Positions 37,379-46,741 of a stretch of 64,000 nucleotides of DNA are shown here, in pieces; the first letter of the stretch is position 1, and every line of letters begins with the position of its first letter. Made by a program: the position numbers and the translations under genes. The notes under the pieces are model-generated. The model had not been told where the DNA came from, did no database searches, and was given only the letters and a program-made list of their open reading frames with translations. This DNA comes from Saccharopolyspora aridisoli (GTDB lineage: Bacteria > Actinomycetota > Actinomycetes > Mycobacteriales > Pseudonocardiaceae). The stretch lies in contig NZ_SMKV01000003.1 of NCBI RefSeq assembly GCF_004348445.1, positions 186,001 to 250,000 of the forward strand. The letters are read 5' to 3'.

Positions 37379-38389
37379 CTACTCGCCGCTCTCACCCAGG
37401 TCCACGTTGGCGTACTCGCGCAGCTTGGCGAGCTTGTGCGAGGCGTCGACGACGCGCGTCGTCCCGGACTTCGACCGCATCACGATCGACTGCGTGGTGC
37501 ACCGGTCGGCGCGGTAGTGCACGCCGCGCAGCAGCGCGCCGTCGGTGATGCCGGTCGCCACGAAGAACATGTTGTCGCCGCGCACCAAGTCCGAAGTGGT
37601 CAGCACCTGGTTCGGGTCGTGACCGGCTTCGCGCAGCTTCGCCCGCTCCTCGTCGTCGCGCGGCCACAACCGGCCCTGGATCTCACCGTCGAGGCACTTC
37701 AGCGCGCACGCGGTGATGATGCCCTCCGGAGTGCCGCCGATGCCCAGGAGCATGTCCACGCCGCTGTTCGGGCGGGCCGCCGCGATCGCGCCCGCCACGT
37801 CGCCGTCGGAGATGAACTGCACGCGAGCCCCGGACTCGCGGACCTCCTTGACCAGCTGCTCGTGCCGCGGCCGGTCCAGCACGCACACCGTCACGTCGGA
37901 GACGTCGACGTGCTTGGCCTTGGCGACCCGGCGGACGTTCTCCGAGATCGGGGCGCTGATGTCGATGACGCCCGCGGCTTCCGGGCCGACGGCCATCTTC
38001 TCCATGTAGAACACCGCGGACGGGTCGAACATGGTGCCGCGCTCGGACACCGCCAGCACCGCCAGCGCGTTCGGCATGCCCTTGCTGAGCAGCGTCGTAC
38101 CGTCGATCGGGTCCACGGCGACGTCGACCTCCGGGCCTTCCCCGTTGCCGACCTCCTCGCCGTTGTAGAGCATCGGCGCTTCGTCCTTCTCGCCCTCGCC
38201 GATGACCACTGTTCCGCGCATCGACACGGTGCCGATGAGCTTGCGCATGGCGTCCACCGCGGCTCCGTCACCCGCGTTCTTGTCGCCGCGGCCGACCCAG
38301 CGGCCACCGGCCAACGCGGCTGCTTCGGTCACGCGGACGAGTTCCATCGCCAAGTTGCGATCGGGTGCTTCCGGGTGTCGTTGCGTCAT
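37379..38389 (-). CDS. glpX: Class II fructose-1,6-bisphosphatase
   Basis: A 336-residue metal-dependent phosphatase that makes fructose-6-phosphate in gluconeogenesis. The lithium-sensitive-phosphatase motif is [20 protein letters not shown]; other family motifs are [44 protein letters not shown] and [18 protein letters not shown]. The length is normal. ATG 38389 ([16 protein letters not shown]) has GGGAGGGCG upstream. In actinobacteria this is usually the only FBPase, so the gene should be needed for growth on non-sugar carbon. Confidence 0.96.
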   Translation of the reverse strand: MTQRHPEAPDRNLAMELVRVTEAAALAGGRWVGRGDKNAGDGAAVDAMRKLIGTVSMRGTVVIGEGEKDEAPMLYNGEEVGNGEGPEVDVAVDPIDGTTLLSKGMPNALAVLAVSERGTMFDPSAVFYMEKMAVGPEAAGVIDISAPISENVRRVAKAKHVDVSDVTVCVLDRPRHEQLVKEVRESGARVQFISDGDVAGAIAAARPNSGVDMLLGIGGTPEGIITACALKCLDGEIQGRLWPRDDEERAKLREAGHDPNQVLTTSDLVRGDNMFFVATGITDGALLRGVHYRADRCTTQSIVMRSKSGTTRVVDASHKLAKLREYANVDLGESGE

Positions 38390-38566
38390 CGCGCCCTCCC
38401 CGTTGTGAGGCATCGTCGGTACCGCCCGAGGCCGGCGGGAAAACGCCCCGCGCTCAGGCTTGTTGGCTGCGATCTTCCCAGATCATCGGGGTGCGGGGAG
38501 CACTCGCGTGGGGCAGCCCACTCCCTCTGCCCCTGCCCGCTGAGCTGCGGTGCTGCCGGTGAGAGC

Positions 38567-39160
38567 ATGGGTGCCGTGGCTGAACCCCGCAACCAGCAAC
38601 CGGCTCCGCCCCGCCCGCCGCGGACCATGTCGGCGATGCTCTTCGCCATCCTGCCGTTGGTGCTGGTCTCGTTCGGCGTCGCAGGCCTGTTCACGCAGTG
38701 CTCGTTCACCCCCACCGGCCCCACGGTCGACAACGGATCGGTGCCCACGGTGAACGTTCAGGCCGAGCTGCACGACGCCGCAGCGGGAGTGGACTTCCCG
38801 GTGGTCGATCCGAAGCTGCCCGGCAGCTGGCGGGCCAACTCCAGCAACAGCACGACGCTGCCCTCGCACACCGAGGTCGTCCGGGTCGGCTGGCTGACCG
38901 GCGACGCGCAGTACCTGCGCCTGGCCCAGTCCAACGCCGCCGAGGAGGAGCTGGTCGCCGGTGAGACGCGGCGAGCCCCGCAGGCGCTCGGAGCCGTCGA
39001 GGCAGGTGGTCGCCAGTGGGTCCGCTACCAGGGCGTTCGCGACGAGCAGGCGTGGGTGACCGAGCGCGACGGCGTCCGCCTGCTGATCACCGGCAACGCC
39101 CGCGAAGCGGAGTTCCGCACCTTGGCCGAAGCAGCCCTCACGGCCCCGCCGGTGCCCTGA
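38567..39160 (+). CDS. DUF4245 membrane-anchored protein
   Basis: A 197-residue protein with a Pro-rich cytosolic start (EPRNQQPAPPRPPR), one membrane segment (MLFAILPLVLVSFGVAGLF) and an extracytoplasmic domain. LPGSWRANSSNSTTL, VGWLTGDAQYLRLAQSN and WVRYQGVRDEQAWVTERDGVRLLITG match DUF4245, of unknown function. It is next to glpX in mycobacteria too (Rv1100). It is divergent from glpX with about 180 bp between. ATG 38567 is used; GTG 38576 is a close alternative. Confidence 0.85.
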   Translation: MGAVAEPRNQQPAPPRPPRTMSAMLFAILPLVLVSFGVAGLFTQCSFTPTGPTVDNGSVPTVNVQAELHDAAAGVDFPVVDPKLPGSWRANSSNSTTLPSHTEVVRVGWLTGDAQYLRLAQSNAAEEELVAGETRRAPQALGAVEAGGRQWVRYQGVRDEQAWVTERDGVRLLITGNAREAEFRTLAEAALTAPPVP

Positions 39161-39198
39161 CGGCCACCAACCGCGGCCATCGGGTGCCCAAAACCGGG

Positions 39199-39453
39199 TC
39201 AGGCGTCGTCTTCGACCGCGGCGAGGGCGCGTTCGACGCGTTCGCGCGCACCGGCGAGGTGGCGTTCGCAGACCGCCGCCAGCGCTTCGCCCTTCTCCCA
39301 GAGGGCCAGCGAGTCCTCCAGGGACAGCCCGCCGGCCTCCAGCTGCTTGACGACCTCCGCCAGCTGATCGCGCGCGTCCTCGTAGCCGAGCTCGGCGACC
39401 TCCGGGTGCTCGGCGACCGGGTCGAAGTGCTCGTCCTGCTGGTTCTCGGTCAC
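39199..39453 (-). CDS. xseB: Exodeoxyribonuclease VII small subunit
   Basis: An 84-residue helical subunit that binds the large subunit in several copies to make exonuclease VII, a single-strand DNA exonuclease. [45 protein letters not shown] is the complete family core. The ATG overlaps the stop of the upstream gene by 4 nt, so translation is coupled. The large subunit gene xseA is one gene further up; in mycobacteria the two are adjacent. Confidence 0.95.
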   Translation of the reverse strand: MTENQQDEHFDPVAEHPEVAELGYEDARDQLAEVVKQLEAGGLSLEDSLALWEKGEALAAVCERHLAGARERVERALAAVEDDA

Positions 39454-39845
39454 GGGGTGGGGCTCTCCACATTCGCTCGCACGGACACCACCGCGGTGGC
39501 GATCGCCTGGTCGTAGCCGACGAAGGCCTCGGCGAACTCCGCGCCGTCACCTTCGCGCACCGCGTCGTTGATGCGCAGCTGGGCCTCCGCGACCCTACGT
39601 CGGTGGGCCGACGCCGCCCACCAGGTGGGGCCCACGTGCTCCGAGGTCGCGTCGATCAAGGCTCGCAGCCTGCCGGGCAGGTCCTTGCGCTCGGCCGAAT
39701 CGCACCCGCCTAGGAGCGCAACCCAGGTTCCCTCCGCCGTGACCTCGGCGGCCTCGGCGCAGCGCCGGACCTCGCCCGCCCGCTCGGCGCTGCGCGTCGC
39801 GCCCACGGTGAGGGGGAGGAACGAGGGCTCCTGCTTCGGGTGCAC
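39450..39845 (-). CDS. Hypothetical protein inserted between xseA and xseB
   Basis: A 131-residue protein starting [19 protein letters not shown]. It is mostly helical, with no membrane segment and no recognised domain. It contains one Cys pair ([16 protein letters not shown]) and ends [18 protein letters not shown]. The GTG is 14 nt after the xseA stop and the stop overlaps the xseB start, so it belongs to the exonuclease VII operon. Its position suggests a link to DNA repair, but that is only context. Confidence 0.65.
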   Translation of the reverse strand: MHPKQEPSFLPLTVGATRSAERAGEVRRCAEAAEVTAEGTWVALLGGCDSAERKDLPGRLRALIDATSEHVGPTWWAASAHRRRVAEAQLRINDAVREGDGAEFAEAFVGYDQAIATAVVSVRANVESPTP

Positions 39846-39859
39846 GTGGAATTCCTTGG

Positions 39860-41083
39860 TCAGTCCGGTACGACGGCGTGGACCGCGCCGTCGGCGACCC
39901 GCACCCGCAGCCGGGTGCCCGGCGGCGCGTCATCGACGGAGCGCAGCACCCCGTCGACCTCGTCGGTCTCCTCGATGCGCTGCACGATCGCGTATCCACG
40001 AGCCAGAGTGGCCGCAGGGCCCAGGGTCGTCAAGCGTGATCGTGTAGCGCTCAACGCGTGACCCTCGGTGGTGAGCACCGTGCTCATCGCCCGCCGGGAG
40101 CGTTCGCGCAGCATCGCGACCTGCTCGGAGCGCTGCTGCAGCGGGCGGTGCGGGTCGGCCAGCGCGGGCCGGCTGCGCAGCTGGTCGAGCAGCCTGCGCT
40201 CACGATCCACCCATCCGTGCAACGCCCGCCGAGCCCGGTCGCGAAGCTGCCGGATGCGCTGGCCCTCCTCGGCCACGTCGGGCACCACGCGCTTGCCCGC
40301 ACCCGTCGGTGTGGAACAGCGCACATCGGCGACGTGGTCGAGCAGCGGTGAGTCCGGTTCGTGCCCGATCGCGCTGACCACCGGGGTCTTGCAGGCCGAC
40401 ACCGCTCGGCACAGCGTCTCGTCGGAGAACGGCAGCAGGTCCTCGACGCTGCCGCCGCCGCGCGCCAGCACGATCACGTCGACCTCGGGCATCCGGTCGA
40501 GCTCCTCGAGCGCGGGCAGGATCTGGGGCACCGCGCTGGTGCCCTGCACGGCGACGTTGCGGACCTCGAACTGCACGGCCGGCCAGCGCAGCTGCGCGTT
40601 GGTCAGCACGTCGTGCTCGGCGGCCGAGGCGCGGCCGGTGATCAGGCCGACCCGGTTGGGCAGGAACGGCAGCGGCCGCTTGCGCGCCGGGTCGAACAGG
40701 CCCTCGGCCTTGAGCAGCTGTCGGAGCCGTTCGATGCGGGCCAGCAGCTCGCCGATGCCGACGGCGCGGATCTCGTCGACCCGCAGGCTCAGCGTGCCGC
40801 GACCAACGAAGAAGGTCGGCTTGCCGTGCACCACGACCCGGCTGCCATCGGTCAGCGGCGGGTCCATCTTGCGCAGCAGCGACGACGAGCAGGTCAGGGT
40901 CAGCGACACGTCCGCGGAGGGGTCGCGGAGCGTCAGGAACGCCGTCTGCGCGCCGGACCGCATCGAGATCTGGGTGATCTGCCCTTCGACCCAGATCTGC
41001 CCGAGCCGGTTGATCCAGTCGGCGATCTTGCGGGCCACCGTCCGCACCGGCCACGGTTCCTCAGCACTGGTAGGCGAACTCAG
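39860..41083 (-). CDS. xseA: Exodeoxyribonuclease VII large subunit, probable CTG start
   Basis: A 407-residue catalytic subunit. The N-terminal OB fold ([25 protein letters not shown]) is followed by the nuclease domain ([61 protein letters not shown]) and a long coiled coil, ending [16 protein letters not shown]. The first usual start in frame is GTG 41047, but homologues extend about 12 residues further (PVR is preceded by more residues). Upstream in frame there is no ATG, GTG or TTG before a stop at 41120-41122. AGGAGG lies just before CTG at 41081-41083, giving [16 protein letters not shown] after Met. A CTG start is therefore inferred. Confidence 0.9.
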   Translation of the reverse strand: MSSPTSAEEPWPVRTVARKIADWINRLGQIWVEGQITQISMRSGAQTAFLTLRDPSADVSLTLTCSSSLLRKMDPPLTDGSRVVVHGKPTFFVGRGTLSLRVDEIRAVGIGELLARIERLRQLLKAEGLFDPARKRPLPFLPNRVGLITGRASAAEHDVLTNAQLRWPAVQFEVRNVAVQGTSAVPQILPALEELDRMPEVDVIVLARGGGSVEDLLPFSDETLCRAVSACKTPVVSAIGHEPDSPLLDHVADVRCSTPTGAGKRVVPDVAEEGQRIRQLRDRARRALHGWVDRERRLLDQLRSRPALADPHRPLQQRSEQVAMLRERSRRAMSTVLTTEGHALSATRSRLTTLGPAATLARGYAIVQRIEETDEVDGVLRSVDDAPPGTRLRVRVADGAVHAVVPD

Positions 41084-41139
41084 CGTTCCTCCTCTTCTCG
41101 CGGTGTTTGTGCTTCCTGGTCATTCTGCTTGGCGCGGGT

Positions 41140-41225
41140 GGGCGAACCTGAGCGGCTCCGCGGACTCCGCGCGGCACTCCTCATGAGCATGTCGATGCGC
41201 GGCGTCGCGGCGTGCTCGGCACGAA
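41140..41225. repeat. Intergenic repeat A, copy 2
   Basis: GGCGAACCTGAG, then GGACTCCGCGCGGCACTCCT, GATGCGCGGCGTCGCGGCG and TGCTCGGCACG. The order of words is the same as in 36190-36310, with small insertions. It lies upstream of xseA and downstream of the lipid-droplet protein gene. Confidence 0.55.
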
Positions 41226-41284
41226 GTACTCCCGACGGTGCCAACTGCTCAGTTGGTGGAGGAGGAAGCGACTTCGTCGCTCGT

Positions 41285-41743
41285 CTACTGCTCGCGCAGG
41301 CGGGTGAGGCGGTTGCTCAGCATCCGCAGGTGCTCCGGCCGTTGTTCGTTGCGCTCCTCGTGGGCGAGCAGTTCGGTGAGGTCGTCTTCGGTGTACGAGC
41401 GCAGGCGACCGCGCAGCTGGGGAAGGCTCAACGCGTCGTAGTCGGCGAGCAGCGCGTTCCCCTCGCCCTCGTGCTCGGTGACCACCTCCGGTTCCGGGAC
41501 GATGTCCTCGTCGAAGGTCGCCCACGACGGTTCTTCCTCGGGCGTGCGCAGGACCGACAGCGCCTCATCGCCCTTGATCGCGAGTTCTGTGATGTGCTGC
41601 TGCACCCGCATCGACGCCTGCAACGCCTGGCTGGCGACGGTCACGGGCATGCCGAGGAGGGTGGCCGGGAGCGCGCGGGCCTGCTCGACGGCGGTCGCCG
41701 CGAGCCCCGCCGCGACCCGCACCGGGAGGGGGAACTCTGACAT
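41285..41743 (-). CDS. Lipid-droplet-associated-protein-like (Rv1109c type)
   Basis: A 152-residue protein. The N-terminal 70 residues are an amphipathic helical region (FPLPVRVAAGLAATAVEQARALPATLLGMPVTVASQA), as in actinobacterial lipid-droplet-associated proteins. The C-terminal half is acidic and helical (YDALSLPQLRGRLRSYTEDDLTELLAHE), a segment that looks like a small helical domain found in several actinobacterial proteins. It is placed just before xseA, as in mycobacteria. A true lipid-droplet role is not shown by sequence. Confidence 0.75.
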   Translation of the reverse strand: MSEFPLPVRVAAGLAATAVEQARALPATLLGMPVTVASQALQASMRVQQHITELAIKGDEALSVLRTPEEEPSWATFDEDIVPEPEVVTEHEGEGNALLADYDALSLPQLRGRLRSYTEDDLTELLAHEERNEQRPEHLRMLSNRLTRLREQ

Positions 41744-41905
41744 GCGCCCAGCCTGCCGCAGAAGTGGCCGCCAGACCATCGGGTCAAGGCCGGAATGTGA
41801 CCGAGGACCGACGTTGGGTGGAACCGCGGTGGACCCCTCGATGGAGTGATGGTGCGCACCGACCGGAGGCGGAGCGGGCAGGCGCGGATCCGTACCCTTG
41901 ACGGC

Positions 41906-42934
41906 ATGACGACCACGCCTGAGGCCCGCGACCTCGAACCCGACCCCGTTGACGACGCCGGCCGGACCAAGCGGGTCCTGCTGGCCAAGCCCCGCGGGTA
42001 CTGCGCAGGTGTCGACCGCGCAGTCATCACCGTCGAGAAGGCGCTGGAGACCTACGGCCCGCCGGTCTACGTCCGCAAGGAGATCGTGCACAACCGGCAT
42101 GTCGTGGACACCCTGACCGAGCGCGGCGTGATCTTCGTGGACGAGACCGACGAGGTGCCCGAGGGCGCGCTCGTGGTGTTCTCCGCGCACGGCGTGTCCC
42201 CGGCGGTCCACCAGGAGGCCGAGGAGCGCAAGCTCCGCACGATCGACGCCACCTGCCCGCTGGTGACGAAGGTGCACAAGGAGGTCAACCGCTTCGCGCG
42301 CGACGACTACGACATCCTGCTGATCGGCCACGAGGGCCACGAGGAGGTCGAGGGCACCGCCGGTGAGGCGCCCGAGCGCGTGCAGCTGGTGGACAAGCCC
42401 GAGGACGTCGACAAGGTGCAGGTCCGCGACCCGAGCAGGGTCGTCTGGCTGTCGCAGACCACCCTCAGCGTCGACGAGACCATGGAGCGGGTGGACCAGC
42501 TCACCGAGAAGTTCCCGACGTTGCAGGCCCCGCCCAGCGACGACATCTGCTACGCCACCTCGAACCGCCAGCAGGCGGTCAAGGTGATGGCCCCGCAGTG
42601 CGACCTGGTGATCGTGGTGGGTTCGCAGAACTCCTCGAACTCCAAGCGGCTGGTCGAGGTCGCGCTGCAGGCCGGGGCGTCGGACTCGCACCTGGTCGAC
42701 TACGCCTCGCAGATCGAGGACGCCTGGCTGGACGGGGTGACCACGGTCGGCGTCACCAGCGGCGCGTCGGTTCCGGACGTGCTGGTGCTGCAGGTCCTGG
42801 ACCACCTCGCCGAGCGCGGCTGGGGCGACGTCGAAGAGGTCACGACCGCCAACGAGAAGGTCACCTTCGCGCTGCCCCGCGAGCTCCGCAAGGACCTCGA
42901 CGAGAACAAGGACAACCCCAAGAGCGTCCGCTGA
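41906..42934 (+). CDS. ispH: 4-hydroxy-3-methylbut-2-enyl diphosphate reductase
   Basis: A 342-residue iron-sulfur enzyme, the last step of the MEP pathway, making IPP and DMAPP; the Z-prenyl synthase in this window uses such products. The three cluster cysteines are in [13 protein letters not shown] (C33), [12 protein letters not shown] and [11 protein letters not shown]. Substrate residues are in [41 protein letters not shown] and [14 protein letters not shown] 41906 is 7 nt after TACCCT (41893-41898), so it is probably leaderless; an upstream ATG at 41846 would run through the promoter. Confidence 0.96.
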   Translation: MTTTPEARDLEPDPVDDAGRTKRVLLAKPRGYCAGVDRAVITVEKALETYGPPVYVRKEIVHNRHVVDTLTERGVIFVDETDEVPEGALVVFSAHGVSPAVHQEAEERKLRTIDATCPLVTKVHKEVNRFARDDYDILLIGHEGHEEVEGTAGEAPERVQLVDKPEDVDKVQVRDPSRVVWLSQTTLSVDETMERVDQLTEKFPTLQAPPSDDICYATSNRQQAVKVMAPQCDLVIVVGSQNSSNSKRLVEVALQAGASDSHLVDYASQIEDAWLDGVTTVGVTSGASVPDVLVLQVLDHLAERGWGDVEEVTTANEKVTFALPRELRKDLDENKDNPKSVR

Positions 42935-42953
42935 GCTGACCTCACGCGAGAGA

Positions 42954-42990
42954 GCCGCCCGGCTCCAGGACTCGGAGCCGGGCGGCTTCT
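42954..42990. terminator. Bidirectional terminator, 13-bp perfect stem
   Basis: GCCGCCCGGCTCC and its exact complement with a 7-nt loop and TTCTTCG after, 19 nt beyond ispH and just before the stop of the convergent DUF6542 gene. Confidence 0.85.
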
Positions 42991-42998
42991 TCGCTTCT

Positions 42999-43853
42999 CT
43001 ACGGGCCGGGACGCCGGGGGCGGCCCCCCGGTGGTGGTTCCGGCGGGCGAGGCCGTCCTGGGCCGCCCTGGCGGGGCGGACGGGGGCCTCCAGCGCGCGG
43101 GTCGTTGGGGCGAGGACGTCCCGGCACGTCGCCGCGGCGCGGGGAGTCGCCCTTCGGGCGTCCCTGGGCCTCGCGCGGCCCGGTGCCCCGGGGCTCAGCG
43201 CGCCGGTCGCCACCGCGGCCGTCGTCGCGCGGCTTGCGCTGGTCGCCGCTGGGTTTGCGCTCCCGGTCCGAGGCCGGGCGCTTGCGCGGTGCCTCGTCCC
43301 GCGCGGACTTCCTGCGCGGCGGCGGAACGGGTCTGGCCTTCTTGGTCTTGGCGTCGGGGTCGACGCCGAGGTCGAAGTCGTCGTCGTCGGTCTCGACCTT
43401 CTGCGTGACGAACATCCGGAGCAGCCCGATGCCGAGCGCGACCGCGGTGGCTCCGGCCATGATCGGGAAGCTGGTGATCAGCGGGCGCGCGACCGACAGC
43501 GCCTTGCCCATGAAGCCCGCGCCCGAAGCGCTTCCCGATCCGGTGATGAGCACCAGCAGGGGCATCACGATGCCGAGAACGAGCGGTGGCTGCACCATCG
43601 GACCGAACACACTTCGCCGCTGCACCAGCAGCACCGCAGCCAGACAACCGAGGAAGAAGCAGGTCTTGAAGATGAAACCGGGCTGTTTCCAGATCAAGGT
43701 GTCCAGCACGGTGCCGATCGCGGTCGGGACGGCAGCCAGCAACACGGCGCCCCACAGCGGCACCCCGTTGGTGCTGAACGCTGAGCGCGCACCCCATTCG
43801 GGCGCGCCATTACCGGAAGTTGAAGCGCTCTGGCTCTCGCGGATCGCGGTCAC
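42999..43853 (-). CDS. DUF6542-type membrane protein with long basic Pro-rich tail
   Basis: A 284-residue protein. After about 30 residues come four membrane segments (LWGAVLLAAVPTAIGTVL, IFKTCFFLGCLAAVLLV, PLVLGIVMPLLVLITG, SFPIMAGATAVALGIGLL). From residue about 160 the tail is acidic (ETDDDDFDLGVDPD) and then strongly basic, rich in Arg, Pro and Gly (RRKSARDEAPRKRPASDRE, GPRPPRQGGPGRPRP), so probably disordered and cytosolic. The same kind of protein follows ispH in mycobacteria (Rv1111c). The GTG is 7 nt after TACCGT (minus strand, 43861-43866), hence leaderless. Function unknown. Confidence 0.85.
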   Translation of the reverse strand: MTAIRESQSASTSGNGAPEWGARSAFSTNGVPLWGAVLLAAVPTAIGTVLDTLIWKQPGFIFKTCFFLGCLAAVLLVQRRSVFGPMVQPPLVLGIVMPLLVLITGSGSASGAGFMGKALSVARPLITSFPIMAGATAVALGIGLLRMFVTQKVETDDDDFDLGVDPDAKTKKARPVPPPRRKSARDEAPRKRPASDRERKPSGDQRKPRDDGRGGDRRAEPRGTGPREAQGRPKGDSPRRGDVPGRPRPNDPRAGGPRPPRQGGPGRPRPPEPPPGGRPRRPGP

Positions 43854-44015
43854 GATCCCAACGGTAACGGTCCAGTACCCCACCGCGAGAGCCCTCTAGG
43901 GGAACGGGCGCATCACCCCACGTCGGGTGATGGTTTCGACACCACGCGGCGTGATCGTCACGTGATCATCGTGCAGCCGAATGGATGCCGTATCGCTCGG
44001 TCGAACGTGTGAGCC

Positions 44016-44064
44016 TTGACACAGGGAGTGCGGCCATCTTAGCGTCCGAGCAATCGTTTTCTCG
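44016..44064 (+). promoter_or_regulatory. Promoter and LacI-type operator of the sugar ABC operon
   Basis: -35 TTGACA (44016-44021), an 18-nt spacer, -10 TAGCGT (44040-44045), then the operator CGAGCAATCGTTTTCTCG (44047-44064) over the likely start site. The operator is an imperfect palindrome centred on CG, typical of LacI-family sites. The same promoter layout and the same 18-mer, inverted, precede the isomerase gene at 51700-51748. A repressor bound here would block transcription initiation (inference). Confidence 0.8.
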
Positions 44065-44093
44065 CCTGCGTGAGCGACGAGACGGGGGTCGGA

Positions 44094-45680
44094 ATGAACA
44101 CGGCGCCACCGCTGGTCGAGATGACCGGCATCACCAAGCGTTACGGCGGTGTGCTCGCCTGCGACGCGGTTGACCTGGCAGTTCGCGGCGGCGAGGTGCA
44201 CGCTCTGCTCGGTGAGAACGGGGCGGGCAAGAGCACCTTGATGAAGGTCCTCTCCGGCGACATCACCGACCACGCCGGTGGGATCACCATCGAGGGTCAC
44301 CCGGTCCAGTTCGGAAAACCCGCGGACGCGCAACACGCCGGGGTCGCGATGATCCACCAGGAACTCGACCTCGTCCCGGCCTTGAGCGTCGCCGAGAACC
44401 TCCACCTGGGACGCGAACCGCGCACCCGGTTGGGCACCGTGGACCGGCGCGCGATGTCCGAGCGCACCCGGGAGTTGCTGCGGCGCACCGGGATCGAACT
44501 CGACCCGAACCGCCCTGTCGGCGAGCTGCGGGTCGGTGAGCAGCAGCTCGTCACCATCGCCCGCGCGCTGTCGCTGGAAGCCAAGGTGCTGATCATGGAC
44601 GAGCCGACCTCGGCACTGTCCACAACGGAGGTCGACCGGCTCTTCGGCGTCATCGGCGAGCTGCGCCGCACCGGCACCGGCATCGTCTACATCTCGCACC
44701 GGATGGATGAGATCGGCCAGGTCGCCGACCGCGCCACCGTGCTGCGCAACGGCCGCAAGGTCGCCGAGTTCGACGCGCAGGCGATGACCGCCGCGGAAGC
44801 CGCCGAGGCGATGGTCGGCCACGCGGTGCAGACCCGCTTCCGCTCGCAGACCGTCGACATCGGCGGAGAACTGCTGAGCGTCAAGGGCTTCGCCGTCCAC
44901 CCCCGCCGCGCGCGGGTCGGAAGGAGGGAACCCGACGGCATCGATCTGACCGTCCGCAGCGGCGAGATCGTCGGCCTGTGCGGACTGCTCGGAGCCGGGC
45001 GGACCGAACTGCTCGAATCGCTCTACGGCGCGGGCTCGACCGGGACCTGGGAAGGGGAGGTCTTGCTCGACGGGAAACCGGTGCGCCCGGCCGGGCCGAG
45101 GCAGGCGCTGCGCTCGGGGATCGCCTTCGTGCCGGAGGACCGGCGCAGCTCCGGGCTGGTGCTCGGGCACTCGGTGACCGCCAACACCGTGCTGTCGGTG
45201 CTGGACCGGCTGGGTGTCGCCGGAATGGTGCGCCGCAGGTCCGAACTCAGTGCGACCCGGCGCAGCGTCGACCAGCTCAAGGTCAAGCTCGACCGCATCT
45301 CCGACGCGGTCGGCACCCTCTCCGGCGGCAACCAGCAGAAGGTCGTCTTCGGGCGCATGCTGCTCACCGAGCCCCGTCTCCTGCTGCTCGACGACCCGAC
45401 GCGGGGCGTGGACATCGGTGCGAAGGCGGAGATCTACCAGTTGCTCTCGGAGATCGCCGGCCGTGGCATCGGCGTGCTGCTGGCCTCCTCGGAACTCCCC
45501 GAGCTGGTGGGGGTGTGCCACCGGGTGGTCGTGCTGCGTGGCGGGCGCAGCGTCGCCGAGTTCGACACCGCTCATGCGGGGGAGGCCGACCTGCTGGCAG
45601 CCGCGATGGGCGATCGGAACGGGAATCCACCGGGGCCGGCGGTCGGCACCGGGCAGAGCACCGGGGGAGGTGCGAATTGA
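44094..45680 (+). CDS. Sugar ABC transporter ATP-binding protein (RbsA/AraG type)
   Basis: A 528-residue protein with two ABC cassettes in one chain, as in carbohydrate uptake transporters of the CUT2 group. Cassette 1 has Walker A LLGENGAGKSTLMK, signature LRVGEQQLVTIARAL and Walker B VLIMDEPTSAL. Cassette 2 has a changed Walker A (CGLLGAGRTELLESLYG), signature LSGGNQQKVVFGRML and LLLDDPTRGVDIGAKAE, the usual degenerate pattern. I took ATG 44094 (MNTAPPLVEMTGITKRYGG, with GGGGGTCGGA before it); a GTG at 44070 is possible. The stop overlaps the permease start (TTGA). The downstream genes are permease and binding protein. Confidence 0.93.
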   Translation: MNTAPPLVEMTGITKRYGGVLACDAVDLAVRGGEVHALLGENGAGKSTLMKVLSGDITDHAGGITIEGHPVQFGKPADAQHAGVAMIHQELDLVPALSVAENLHLGREPRTRLGTVDRRAMSERTRELLRRTGIELDPNRPVGELRVGEQQLVTIARALSLEAKVLIMDEPTSALSTTEVDRLFGVIGELRRTGTGIVYISHRMDEIGQVADRATVLRNGRKVAEFDAQAMTAAEAAEAMVGHAVQTRFRSQTVDIGGELLSVKGFAVHPRRARVGRREPDGIDLTVRSGEIVGLCGLLGAGRTELLESLYGAGSTGTWEGEVLLDGKPVRPAGPRQALRSGIAFVPEDRRSSGLVLGHSVTANTVLSVLDRLGVAGMVRRRSELSATRRSVDQLKVKLDRISDAVGTLSGGNQQKVVFGRMLLTEPRLLLLDDPTRGVDIGAKAEIYQLLSEIAGRGIGVLLASSELPELVGVCHRVVVLRGGRSVAEFDTAHAGEADLLAAAMGDRNGNPPGPAVGTGQSTGGGAN

Positions 45681-46717
45681 GCAATCAGACGGAGCAGCGG
45701 CCCGTGCCCGGAGATCTGCCCGCGCAGCGTTCCAAGCGGACCGACACCGTCGAGACCCTGTTCAAGTTCCAGAGTTTCTTCGGTCTGGTCGCGGTGTTCA
45801 TCGCGGCGGTGATCTTCTCACCCCGCAACGACGGCGAAATCCTGTTCCTGAGCAGCGACAACCTGTTCAACATCGTGCGCGCGGTCTCCGAGATCGGGAT
45901 CATCGCGATCGGGCTGACCTTCGTGATCCTCATCGGCGGGATCGACTTGTCGGTCGGGTCGGTGCTGGGGCTGGCGGCGGTCGGTTCCGCCGTGCTGTTG
46001 GTCAACAGCGGGTACGGCGTGTGGGCCACGGTCGTCGTCGTGCTGCTGGCCGGAATCGCCTTCGGGTTCCTGCAGGGTGCCGCGGTGGCGCTGCTGGGGG
46101 TGCAGGCGTTCATCGTCACCCTGGCCGGATTGCAGATCGCGCGCGGACTCGCGCGCATGTGGTCCGGCGGCGAGACCGTGCAGATCTCCTACGGAGACGG
46201 GCCGGGACAGGCCCCGATGCTGTTCTCGCTGCTGGGGGAGCGGACCTTCGGCGGCGTGGTGCCCATACCGGCGCTGATCTTCGCCGCGGTGGCCGTGATC
46301 GCGATCCTGTTCCTGCGCTCCAGCGCCTACTCCCGGCACCTCTACGCGATCGGCGGGAACGAGAAGGCGGCTCGGCTCTCGGGCGTGCCGGTGAACCGGG
46401 TCAAGATCATCGCTTTCGTCATCGCGGGGTTCTGCGCTGCGCTGGCCGGCATCGTGCACGCAGGTCAGCTCAACGCGGGCAGCCCCAACGACGGAACCGC
46501 CTACGAACTCGACGGGATCGCCGCGGTGGTCGTCGGCGGCACCAGCCTGGCCGGCGGCCGAGGTTCGGTGATCGGCACCATCGCCGGTGCGCTGCTGCTC
46601 GGCATCCTCAACAACATCTTGAGCCTGAACAGCGTCAACACCGATCTGCAACTGCTGATCAAGGGTCTGGTGATCGTCGCGGCGGCGGCGCTGCAGCGCC
46701 TGCGCCCCACGGCCTGA
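45677..46717 (+). CDS. Sugar ABC transporter permease (RbsC/AraH type)
   Basis: A 346-residue CUT2-type permease with about eight to ten membrane segments. The family loop GIDLSVGSVLGLAAVGSAV and the cytosolic coupling motif YAIGGNEKAARLSGVPVNRVK are complete, and GTSLAGGRGSVIGTIAGALLLGILNN is typical of the C-terminal half. The start is TTG 45677, which overlaps the ATPase stop by 4 nt with GGGGGAGG upstream, so it is translationally coupled. It forms a homodimer that works with the double ATPase and the lipoprotein encoded next. Confidence 0.93.
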   Translation: MSNQTEQRPVPGDLPAQRSKRTDTVETLFKFQSFFGLVAVFIAAVIFSPRNDGEILFLSSDNLFNIVRAVSEIGIIAIGLTFVILIGGIDLSVGSVLGLAAVGSAVLLVNSGYGVWATVVVVLLAGIAFGFLQGAAVALLGVQAFIVTLAGLQIARGLARMWSGGETVQISYGDGPGQAPMLFSLLGERTFGGVVPIPALIFAAVAVIAILFLRSSAYSRHLYAIGGNEKAARLSGVPVNRVKIIAFVIAGFCAALAGIVHAGQLNAGSPNDGTAYELDGIAAVVVGGTSLAGGRGSVIGTIAGALLLGILNNILSLNSVNTDLQLLIKGLVIVAAAALQRLRPTA

Positions 46718-46741
46718 GCCGGATCCACCGAAGGGAGCACG

